Source of the DNA: Listeria seeligeri serovar 1/2b str. SLCC3954
GTDB taxonomy: Bacteria > Bacillota > Bacilli > Lactobacillales > Listeriaceae
Reading direction: 5' to 3'
NCBI RefSeq assembly: GCF_000027145.1
Contig: NC_013891.1
Span: 2,728,001-2,792,000, forward strand
Length of the DNA stretch: 64,000 bases
Under the pieces are notes generated by a model, which was not told the DNA's origin, did not search any database, and saw only the letters and a list, made by a program, of their open reading frames with translations. Made by a program: the position numbers and the translations under genes. Of the stretch, positions 58,029 through 64,000 are shown piece after piece (positions within the stretch are counted from its first letter, which is position 1; every line of letters starts with the position of its first letter).

Positions 58029-58057
58029 ATTGTCATAACAATAATTGTCACAACAAT
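58029..58057. promoter_or_regulatory. Double palindromic operator of the MarR-MFS operon
   Basis: ATTGTCATAACAAT (58029-58042) and ATTGTCACAACAAT (58044-58057): two 14-bp inverted repeats in tandem with a 15-bp period. They sit directly downstream of the -10 and over the mRNA start, ideal for autorepression. Confidence 0.75.
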
Positions 58058-58058
58058 C

Positions 58059-58087
58059 ATTATACATAACTATTTACACTTTTACAA
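58059..58087 (-). promoter_or_regulatory. Promoter of the MarR-MFS operon
   Basis: Minus strand: TTGTAA (58087-58082), a 17-nt spacer ending in TATG, and TATAAT (58064-58059). Confidence 0.75.
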
Positions 58088-58114
58088 GAAAAACAGCCGC
58101 ATCCACGACTGTCT

Positions 58115-58468
58115 CTACAATAACTCTACATCTATAATATCTCTAAATTCAATCACATATTCTTGACCGACAATATCTTTTAAAATAACTTCTTCTGTTA
58201 ACATATCCATTTCGATTGGTACTAAATCTAACTTTTCTATTTCTCCTAAACCTAGAAATGCGGAGGGATATTCAAAAGATGCGAGTCTCAAAGAAGAAAC
58301 GTCTACTTCGTGAAAATATGTTAGCCTGACAACCCATGCTCTTTTTTTAGCATCATTCAATGTGATAAAGAAACTTTCGCGTTCTAAATAGTCTACTTCT
58401 TTACGACTTGTTAAAAAAGCAGCATTTTTTGGCACTGGAGATTGCTCTTTGCGAATTGCCGTAGCCAT
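58115..58468 (-). CDS. Conserved hypothetical protein
   Basis: A 117-residue soluble protein that I do not recognise: MATAIRKEQSPVPKNAAFLTSRKEVDYLERESFFITLNDAKKRAW opens it. A beta-rich middle follows (VVRLTYFHEVDVSSLRLASFEYPSAFLG) and an acidic end (ILKDIVGQEYVIEFRDIIDVELL). No signal or membrane segment. The start is the ATG at 58468, 6 nt after AGAGGTG. It lies upstream of the MarR gene but has no clear terminator between. Confidence 0.65.
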   Translation of the reverse strand: MATAIRKEQSPVPKNAAFLTSRKEVDYLERESFFITLNDAKKRAWVVRLTYFHEVDVSSLRLASFEYPSAFLGLGEIEKLDLVPIEMDMLTEEVILKDIVGQEYVIEFRDIIDVELL

Positions 58469-58594
58469 AATAATCACCTCTTAACTTCATTATACGAACA
58501 AATGTTCTCGGAATCAAGTATTTTACTCAAAAAGTTTTTTGATAAGAGCCACAACCCGTTTAGCGCTTACATAAAACATTTCCGACAAAAACGC

Positions 58595-58622
58595 TTGCAA
58601 ATTAATAAATAGTTGCTATACT
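58595..58622 (+). promoter_or_regulatory. Promoter of the nitroreductase gene
   Basis: TTGCAA (58595-58600), a 16-nt spacer, TATACT (58617-58622), about 40 nt before the ATG. Confidence 0.6.
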
Positions 58623-58661
58623 TATGTAAGTAAATAACATTAACAAAGGAGTTTTATTATT

Positions 58662-59261
58662 ATGACTAATACATTCTTAGATTCTATTAAAGTTCGTCGT
58701 TCCATTTATGCTCTAGACAAAAACGTTTCATTAGAAGATTCCAAAATTGAAGAAATCGTTAAAGACGCTGTAAAATATAGCCCTTCTTCCTTCAACTCTC
58801 AAAGCTCACGTGCAGTTATTCTTTTAGGAGAAAACCACGACAAACTTTGGAACATTGTAGAAGATACATTACGTGCTATCGTACCTGCTGAAAACTTCGC
58901 AGCAACTGCTGAAAAAGTTGGATCTTTCCGCGCTGGATACGGAACAGTTCTTTTCTTTGAAGACAATGCTGTTATCGAAGGCTTACAAGAAAACTTTGCT
59001 TTATATGCAGATAACTTCCCTGTATGGGCTGAACAATCTACTGGTATTGCACAACACTCTGTATGGGTTGCTCTTGCAAATGCTGGTATCGGTGCTTCTC
59101 TTCAACATTATAACCCTCTAATTGACGATGCTGTTAAAGCTGAATGGGATATTCCTGCAAGCTGGAACTTACGCGCTCAAATGCCGTTTGGTAACATTGT
59201 TCAAGAAGCTGGTGAAAAAGAATTTATTGATGACGCTGACCGTTTCCGCATTTTCAAATAA
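58662..59261 (+). CDS. Nitroreductase family protein
   Basis: A 199-residue FMN-dependent oxidoreductase of the NfnB/YdgI-like (HBN1) type: TFLDSIKVRRSIYALDKNV (FMN-binding RRS), SPSSFNSQSSRAVIL, AGYGTVLFFED, and GIGASLQHYNPLID near the flavin. Reduces nitro groups, quinones or similar acceptors with NAD(P)H. The ATG follows AAAGGAG. Codon choice is strongly biased toward the GCT/GGT/AAC set, unlike its neighbours, suggesting high expression. Monocistronic; a parS site follows the stop. Confidence 0.9.
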   Translation: MTNTFLDSIKVRRSIYALDKNVSLEDSKIEEIVKDAVKYSPSSFNSQSSRAVILLGENHDKLWNIVEDTLRAIVPAENFAATAEKVGSFRAGYGTVLFFEDNAVIEGLQENFALYADNFPVWAEQSTGIAQHSVWVALANAGIGASLQHYNPLIDDAVKAEWDIPASWNLRAQMPFGNIVQEAGEKEFIDDADRFRIFK

Positions 59262-59265
59262 TAAA

Positions 59266-59281
59266 TGTTTCACGTGAAACA
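59266..59281. other. parS site after the nitroreductase gene
   Basis: TGTTTCACGTGAAACA, exact consensus, 4 nt after the stop codon. Confidence 0.95.
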
Positions 59282-59325
59282 AAAAATTCCGCGACCATTA
59301 ACTGGTATCGCGGAATTTTTATTTT
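59281..59325. terminator. Bidirectional terminator between nitroreductase and thioredoxin genes
   Basis: AAAATTCCGCGA / TCGCGGAATTTT with a 13-nt loop; abuts the parS site. Confidence 0.85.
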
Positions 59326-59639
59326 GCTAAACTTCTAAATCTACTTCTTAGTTCTTCACAGCTTACAATACCAGCAATTGCGCCTTTAATTTCACCATCC
59401 ACAAGAACGAGCGAATTCGGTATTCCTTTAACATCAAATTTTTGTGCTAATGCGCGTTGTTTATCTACATTAATTTTTACAACCTGTACATTACCTTCTT
59501 CCACCTCAGAAAATTGCTCAAGTGTTGGCCAAAAACAGCGGCATGGAGCACACCACTCTGCCCAAAAGTTAAGCAATATTTTAGGATGGCTACTAATAAT
59601 CTCTTCAAAGTCCTCTTCTTTTGCAAAAATAATCGCCAT
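59319..59639 (-). CDS. Thioredoxin-like protein
   Basis: A 106-residue thioredoxin-fold protein with the active site FWAEWCAPCRCFWPTLEQF (WCAPC) and the cis-Pro loop KGIPNSLVLVDGEI. Start at the ATG at 59639 after GAGGTGG. Its third cysteine after the CAPC pair and the FWP sequence distinguish it from the main cellular TrxA. It is probably an accessory thiol-disulfide reductase. Stands alone, with parS 59749 upstream. Confidence 0.9.
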   Translation of the reverse strand: MAIIFAKEEDFEEIISSHPKILLNFWAEWCAPCRCFWPTLEQFSEVEEGNVQVVKINVDKQRALAQKFDVKGIPNSLVLVDGEIKGAIAGIVSCEELRSRFRSLAK

Positions 59640-59748
59640 ACATATCCACCTCACATTCAGAATATTCTAAAGTTGTATCGTGGTCAAGCAAAGGGTTCTA
59701 GAATAGCAATTTATCTTGCCTTTTGTTCAATTTTTGACACTTTAAAAT

Positions 59749-59764
59749 TGTTTCACGTGAAACA
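59749..59764. other. parS site downstream of pgmB
   Basis: TGTTTCACGTGAAACA, exact consensus, 2 nt beyond the pgmB stop. Confidence 0.95.
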
Positions 59765-59766
59765 AT

Positions 59767-60429
59767 TTACTTGCTATGTAATATTTCCAAGATACGTAAA
59801 TCAAGTAAGCCTGTGTGTTTTACTGTCATGTCTGCATCGCGAAGGCCTGAACCCACACCAACACTGATAATGCCAGCAGCGTTTATAGCTTCAATACCCG
59901 CTTGAGCATCTTCAATTCCGATTACTTCAGATGATTTAAGTCCTAACCCGCGAGTTGCTTCAATAAAAATTTCAGGATTTGGTTTTGATTTAGTGATTTT
60001 TGCTGCATCAACAATATAGTCGAATTCTTGTTCCATTTCTAGCGCGCTCAATACAGTGCGAGCGTTCTTAGATACAGAAGCGATTGCGCATTTTAAGTTT
60101 TGCTTTTTCAATGCCACAATTAATTCTTTAATTCCAGGCAAAACATCAGCTGGTGTGATTTCTTGAAGCAGACTAACATAAAACTCATTTTTATCAGCAG
60201 CAAGTACTTCAATTTCTTCTTCTGTAAAGTCGTTTTCACGGTTGCCTTTCTTTAAAATAAGCAACAATGAGTCAATTCTGCTTACTCCTTTTAAATTCTC
60301 ATTAAATACTTCATCAAATTCGATGCCGATGCTCTCTGCTGTTTTCTTCCAAGCAAGGTAATGATAATGTGCTGTATCTGTGATGACACCATCTAAATCG
60401 AATAGTACTCCTTTTAAAGCTGTTGTCAT
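59767..60429 (-). CDS. pgmB: Beta-phosphoglucomutase
   Basis: A 220-residue HAD-superfamily enzyme converting beta-glucose-1-phosphate to glucose-6-phosphate. Motif I is GVLFDLDGVITDTAHYHYLAWK (nucleophile Asp and the DxDG pair), then KGVSRIDSLLLIL, SVSKNARTVL (motif II Ser), KSKPNPEIFIEA (motif III Lys), and GIEDAQAGIEAINAAG (motif IV). Such enzymes serve maltose, trehalose or other disaccharide phosphorylases; none is in the window. The ATG at 60429 overlaps the glycerate kinase stop by one base. Confidence 0.92.
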   Translation of the reverse strand: MTTALKGVLFDLDGVITDTAHYHYLAWKKTAESIGIEFDEVFNENLKGVSRIDSLLLILKKGNRENDFTEEEIEVLAADKNEFYVSLLQEITPADVLPGIKELIVALKKQNLKCAIASVSKNARTVLSALEMEQEFDYIVDAAKITKSKPNPEIFIEATRGLGLKSSEVIGIEDAQAGIEAINAAGIISVGVGSGLRDADMTVKHTGLLDLRILEILHSK

Positions 60430-61547
60430 TAAACTCGTCCTTTCCAAACTGCCGCAACATTTCGCGCGGTCCTTCTTAAATTATTTGGGGTCTCTTTAAG
60501 TATTTTTTCTAATGTTGCAGGTTCTCTGATTGATGGGAAAACAGCGGTGATTCCAGCTTCATAAACTGCTTCTAAGCCATCACCAACACTTCCACAAATC
60601 GCAATAACTGGTATTCCTTCTGGGACTTGTTTAGCTACGCCCACTGGTGCTTTACCTTCTGCAGTTTGTCCGTCCATTTTCCCCTCGCCAACGATTACCA
60701 AATCAGCACCTTGGCAAACCGATTTCATTTGAAGTGCTTCGATAACAAAATCGATTCCAGAAAGCAAATTCGCTTCTAGAAAAGTAACCAGACCTGCCCC
60801 AATTCCGCCGCCTGCACCTGCACGTGGCATTTTAAGCATCGCTGGATTTGCTAGCTCGTAGAAATGCTTCATTGCTTCATCAGCTTTGGGTAGATCGGTT
60901 TTCGCCAATCCTTTTTGTGGTCCGAAAACAAATGATGCTCCTTTTTCCCCACAAAGTAGATTTTCAACATCTGTCACTACATTGATAGTGATATTTTTTA
61001 GTTCAGCTGGGACATTAGTAGAATTTATCATTGAGATATTAGCTAGATTAGCGCCAATTGGAGTTAACACTTGACCGGTAGTATCCAAGAATTCGTAACC
61101 AAGAGCGCTAGCCATGCCGATTCCACCATCGTTTGAAGCGCTTCCACCTATACCGATAATAAGCTCTGTCGCACCTTTTTGAACGGCATAGAGAATCAAT
61201 TCGCCGACTCCTTTAGTACTTACTTGGAGTGGGTCTCTTTGACTGGTTGGAACTAAATGTAAGCCGCACGTTTCCGCCATTTCAATAAGCGCTTGTTTAT
61301 TGCCCTCTGTAAAAGCAATTTCTGCTGGAACCTTGTCGCCAAATGGACCAGAAACATTTACTTTCATTTTAGTAGCACCAAACGCCTTACTTAAAATTGC
61401 CATTGTACCTTCCCCGCCGTCGCCAATTGGTAATAAACGATAGTCTGCATCCGGATAAACTTCTTGAAAGCCCTCTTTAATATACTCTGCCACCTCATGC
61501 GCCGTCAAACTTTCTTTAAAAGAATCTGGCGCGATAACGATTTTCAT
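60429..61547 (-). CDS. Glycerate kinase (GlxK type)
   Basis: A 372-residue GK-II-family kinase that phosphorylates D-glycerate with ATP. It begins MKIVIAPDSFKESLTAHEVAEYIKEG and contains LPIGDGGEGTMAIL, GIGGSASNDGGIGMASALGYEF, RAGAGGGIGAGLVTFL and VIVGEGKMDGQTAEGKAPVGVA, all family hallmarks. Ribosome site AAGGACG. Translationally coupled to pgmB, an unusual partner that might point to a shared glucosylglycerate pathway; see findings. Confidence 0.93.
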   Translation of the reverse strand: MKIVIAPDSFKESLTAHEVAEYIKEGFQEVYPDADYRLLPIGDGGEGTMAILSKAFGATKMKVNVSGPFGDKVPAEIAFTEGNKQALIEMAETCGLHLVPTSQRDPLQVSTKGVGELILYAVQKGATELIIGIGGSASNDGGIGMASALGYEFLDTTGQVLTPIGANLANISMINSTNVPAELKNITINVVTDVENLLCGEKGASFVFGPQKGLAKTDLPKADEAMKHFYELANPAMLKMPRAGAGGGIGAGLVTFLEANLLSGIDFVIEALQMKSVCQGADLVIVGEGKMDGQTAEGKAPVGVAKQVPEGIPVIAICGSVGDGLEAVYEAGITAVFPSIREPATLEKILKETPNNLRRTARNVAAVWKGRV

Positions 61548-61638
61548 AAAGACACGTCCTTTTGTCCAAAGTTAATAGTTAATTTTAGCATGCTTTTTGT
61601 TGTTTTTGAAAGTTCTAGAGTTTTTAGCAGATAAATAT

Positions 61639-61667
61639 TTACAAATTTCTCCGTCATCAGTTATAAT
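61639..61667 (+). promoter_or_regulatory. Promoter of the tRNA-Val gene
   Basis: TTACAA (61639-61644), a 17-nt spacer, consensus TATAAT (61662-61667), about 32 nt before the tRNA. Confidence 0.7.
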
Positions 61668-61699
61668 AATGAATAGAAATGTAGCTAAACTTATTATCT

Positions 61700-61772
61700 G
61701 GTCCTGTAGCTCAGTTGGGAGAGTATCACCTTGACATGGTGGGGGTCGCTGGTTCGAGACCAGTCGGGACCA
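61700..61772 (+). tRNA. tRNA-Val (anticodon GAC)
   Basis: A 73-nt cloverleaf: acceptor GGTCCTG / CGGGACC (one G-T pair), D arm GCTC...GAGT, and anticodon stem TCACC / GGTGG. The loop TTGACAT gives anticodon GAC, the variable loop is GGGTC, and the T arm is GCTGG-TTCGAGA-CCAGT. The discriminator is A and CCA is not encoded. A 60-codon minus-strand frame over this gene is only its shadow. Confidence 0.95.
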
Positions 61773-61780
61773 TTTATAGC

Positions 61781-61826
61781 AAAAAACTCCGCATGATAGG
61801 AGATTTTATCATGCGGAGTTTTTTTA
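61781..61826. terminator. Bidirectional terminator between tRNA-Val and the DUF3857 gene
   Basis: AAAAAACTCCGCATGATA / TATCATGCGGAGTTTTTT with a 9-nt loop. Confidence 0.9.
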
Positions 61827-63818
61827 TTTAAATAACTTACCAATTTTCTTAAACAAACCATCTTCAATAATATCAATACCGATACCCCAGTTACTATTAA
61901 GAATTTCTTTATTCGCTTTCACATATTCTTCTAGCTCTTCCCCAGAAAGCGTGAGATTATGGTATGGCTTGTACTCTAAATAAGTAGAAGCGCCATTTTT
62001 CGAAACTTTTTTCGTAACGCGATGCTTCAAATACTTAGAATCAATGTTACATTCTTGTCGCGTATAAGAATCTTGTTGGTCAATCGAATGGTCGGACGTC
62101 AAATGAATCTCCATTTTAATGACATTACGGTCAACCCAATATGGGAAGTCTTTATGATAATGTTTTTCAGCTGCATCATCAATAAAATTACCCCAATTCC
62201 AGAAGTGTAGATAACGCTTTTTATTTTCTATTATATATGGATCAGAAATAGTTGCCTTATATATAACGGAAATCTCATTTAATTCTTTGTTATCTTCTAC
62301 TATCTTAATAGATTCATCGCTAAAGTGTTTATCTATTTCATTTTCTTCGTATTTTTTATACAAAGTCAAATTATTGTAAATTGCAAAATTATAGCGATTG
62401 ATAATATCTTTATTGGAATCATTTTTGAACATTTCGCGGGTTCCATTAGCCATCCTTCCGCGTAACTTTCTTTCAAAAGTAACATATCCGGTGTTTTCTT
62501 TTACATCACAATGAGCAATTTCTTCAACAGAAGGGATTTGATCTTGAAATGGCTCTTGTTTTTGCAATTCCGTACCTTCTTTAATTTCCAAGTAATACAT
62601 AAAGCTATTTTTCTGACGGTTTTCTAAAAATCCTTGGTCATTATTGATTGTTGCATCAACAAAGTAAATTTGATTTTCATAATTAATTTTTAAAATTGCA
62701 TGGTTGAAATTGAACGGTGAGTCCGCGTAAATAGGTAAAAAGATGTCTCTGTCGTAACTAACTAAAATGAACTCCGAATCTACTCCTAGATAATCTAATA
62801 GTACTTTTAGCAGGAGTGTTTTCGCCTTACAATCACCTTGTTTCGTATTATAAGTAACTTCTGCTGGTTGCGGTTCATGCCCATCCATCTCCGCTTCATT
62901 GTACAAATAGTATACTTCTTTTTGAACAAAGTCGATTGCATGCCTAATTTTATGTTGCAACGAAGGCAATTCATCTAATTCTGCAATCAAATCAGCTGCA
63001 AAAGTATTCACATCCACTTGATAGAATTTTTGATATAAATCACTGATAGTTTTAGTAATTTCTGGATAATTTTTGTGCGTCGTAAAATCAATAAATGGTG
63101 CAATTTCTAATTCATCCGGATTCTTCCCAATATAAGAATCTTCTTCAATGACATAAGATTTTTGATTTTCAACAAATTCCTTCTCTTTTTCTAAAATATT
63201 GCCTTGATCATCACGGAAATAATTGTAGTTTACTTCTAATCGTTGCCCAGTTTCATTTTTTAACTCAAAACGGTATTTTCCGTATGCCCAATAGGAATTT
63301 GGATACGTATAAATCCACCGGAAAAATTGATTACGAATGCTATCTTTTTGATATTTTAATTCCGTGGAAGTTTCAATAATAAAGATATCATTTAAATGCA
63401 AATCACGAATTAAAACAGTAACTTTCTTTTCGTCATTAAAGCTGGCTTGATTTTCATCACGAACGTAGTCCAGTACTTTAACATTGATATCATTTAATTT
63501 ATCAATCACTTTACCATCGCGAACAACGGACAAAGTATGGATATTAAGTACTTCATCTTCGGCTAAAATAAAATTAGTTTTTGCCGCTGAATTTAACATA
63601 TTAGGATCATTTAAAGTATATGCCATTGATGTATAACTCGTGCGCAAATTCGGTTTTGCGGTTTCTATCATATTACACCAAAAACAATAATCCCTCTCTT
63701 GGGTTATTTGTGCTTTATAAAAATCGGTATTTTTTGTCTCTAACCATGCCTCAATATTTTCTTGCTTTGTTTCAGCAGAACTCAAGGTAGGATCAATAAA
63801 ATAATAATCTTTTCCCAT
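61824..63818 (-). CDS. DUF3857 / transglutaminase-like domain protein
   Basis: A 664-residue protein without signal peptide or membrane helix. The N-terminal ~270 residues are beta-rich, like DUF3857 (LNIHTLSVVRDGKVIDKLNDINVKVL; VTVLIRDLHLNDIFIIETS). A transglutaminase core follows, with GDCKAKTLLLKVLLDYLGVDSEFILVSY (Cys near 328), FNHAILKI (His near 370) and FVDATINND (Asp near 386), a complete triad. The remaining C-terminal ~280 residues are another beta-rich domain. The start is the ATG at 63818 after GAGGAG. Substrate unknown; in other bacteria such proteins are often exported, so a cytoplasmic form is unusual. Confidence 0.8.
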   Translation of the reverse strand: MGKDYYFIDPTLSSAETKQENIEAWLETKNTDFYKAQITQERDYCFWCNMIETAKPNLRTSYTSMAYTLNDPNMLNSAAKTNFILAEDEVLNIHTLSVVRDGKVIDKLNDINVKVLDYVRDENQASFNDEKKVTVLIRDLHLNDIFIIETSTELKYQKDSIRNQFFRWIYTYPNSYWAYGKYRFELKNETGQRLEVNYNYFRDDQGNILEKEKEFVENQKSYVIEEDSYIGKNPDELEIAPFIDFTTHKNYPEITKTISDLYQKFYQVDVNTFAADLIAELDELPSLQHKIRHAIDFVQKEVYYLYNEAEMDGHEPQPAEVTYNTKQGDCKAKTLLLKVLLDYLGVDSEFILVSYDRDIFLPIYADSPFNFNHAILKINYENQIYFVDATINNDQGFLENRQKNSFMYYLEIKEGTELQKQEPFQDQIPSVEEIAHCDVKENTGYVTFERKLRGRMANGTREMFKNDSNKDIINRYNFAIYNNLTLYKKYEENEIDKHFSDESIKIVEDNKELNEISVIYKATISDPYIIENKKRYLHFWNWGNFIDDAAEKHYHKDFPYWVDRNVIKMEIHLTSDHSIDQQDSYTRQECNIDSKYLKHRVTKKVSKNGASTYLEYKPYHNLTLSGEELEEYVKANKEILNSNWGIGIDIIEDGLFKKIGKLFK

Positions 63819-64000
63819 AGTAAGACTCCTCATGTAAAATTTTTTTAATTTAATCATCTCATTTTAGCAATAATTAAATAAAATAAATAGGGTAACGGCC
63901 ACATTTCTTATCTATCTTTTGCTTTTAGTAAAAATTTCGACATATTTAAAAAAATCCCTGCTCTGTAAATGTTAAAAAAAAGCGAGCCTATCTAATAGAT
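63819..64000. other. A/T-rich end of window without gene
   Basis: Upstream region of the DUF3857 gene. I see no reading frame, RNA gene or complete terminator here before the window ends. Confidence 0.6.

Noticed and set aside
61694-61876. 60-codon minus-strand frame containing DWSRTSDPHHVKVILSQLSYRTR
   Set aside because: It is the antisense shadow of tRNA-Val, a well-known artefact of tRNA genes, and has no ribosome site.

Overview
The window looks like the origin-proximal part of a Listeria chromosome (low-GC Firmicute). The reasons are strong AGGAGG-type ribosome sites with many TTG/GTG starts, a serS T-box, the Listeria-type bifunctional glutathione synthase GshF, DUF1310 proteins, and the rsmG-noc-parA-parB and mnmG-mnmE neighbourhoods. 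Compared with my memory of L. monocytogenes EGD-e, the genes between gshF and ychF and between mnmE and serC differ. I therefore suspect another lineage or species; this is inference.

Layout. 1-1.2 kb: 5' part of serS (minus) with its T-box leader. 1.2-4.0 kb: a small flavin-type stress protein and the pabA/pabBC genes for p-aminobenzoate. 4.2-7.7 kb: a heterodimeric ABC exporter. 7.8-19.2 kb (all minus): a DacA-type carboxypeptidase, a CocE/NonD hydrolase, topB, recQ, guaB, a macro-domain protein and an ABC-F ATPase. 19.2-19.5 kb: an unlisted 36-residue cationic hydrophobic peptide gene with its own promoter and terminator. 19.7-24.9 kb: a beta-glucoside PTS operon (GH1, IIB, IIC, ROK kinase, IIA) facing an RpiR regulator. 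25-27.8 kb: an ABC transporter and a DUF1129-like membrane protein. 27.9-34 kb: gshF, ychF, katA with a PerR box, and DUF951. 34-39.6 kb: parB, parA, a RelE/HTH fusion, a small membrane protein, noc, nanE and rsmG. 39.7-43.5 kb: an accessory locus of a hydrolase-like protein, two small helical proteins and three tandem DUF1310 paralogues separated by two decayed copies of the hydrolase gene. 43.6-47 kb: mnmG-mnmE with a DnaA-box cluster upstream. 47.3-52.3 kb: an ArsD-like protein and a large LPXTG adhesin. 52.5-56 kb: serC-serA-DUF1015. 56.4-61.5 kb: MFS/MarR, a small conserved protein, nitroreductase, thioredoxin, pgmB and glycerate kinase. 61.7 kb: tRNA-Val(GAC). 61.8-63.8 kb: a DUF3857/transglutaminase-like protein.

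The unifying feature is chromosome organisation. Eleven exact matches to the parS consensus TGTTNCACGTGAAACA lie between 11.0 and 59.8 kb. There is also one parS/NBS hybrid inside parA, one perfect Noc-binding site (TATTTCCCGGGAAATA) and one near-match, and the window encodes ParA, ParB and Noc themselves. A four-box DnaA cluster upstream of mnmE fits the same origin-domain picture.

The most likely candidate for an undescribed system is the DUF1310/hydrolase array. Each module is a TTG-started, membrane-anchored DUF1310 gene whose stop codon overlaps the start of a hydrolase-like gene. The last module also carries two further overlapping helical genes. Two of the three hydrolase copies are truncated at the same junction, and the intact one seems to lack its nucleophile elbow. 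No CRISPR array, insertion sequence, prophage or rRNA was seen.
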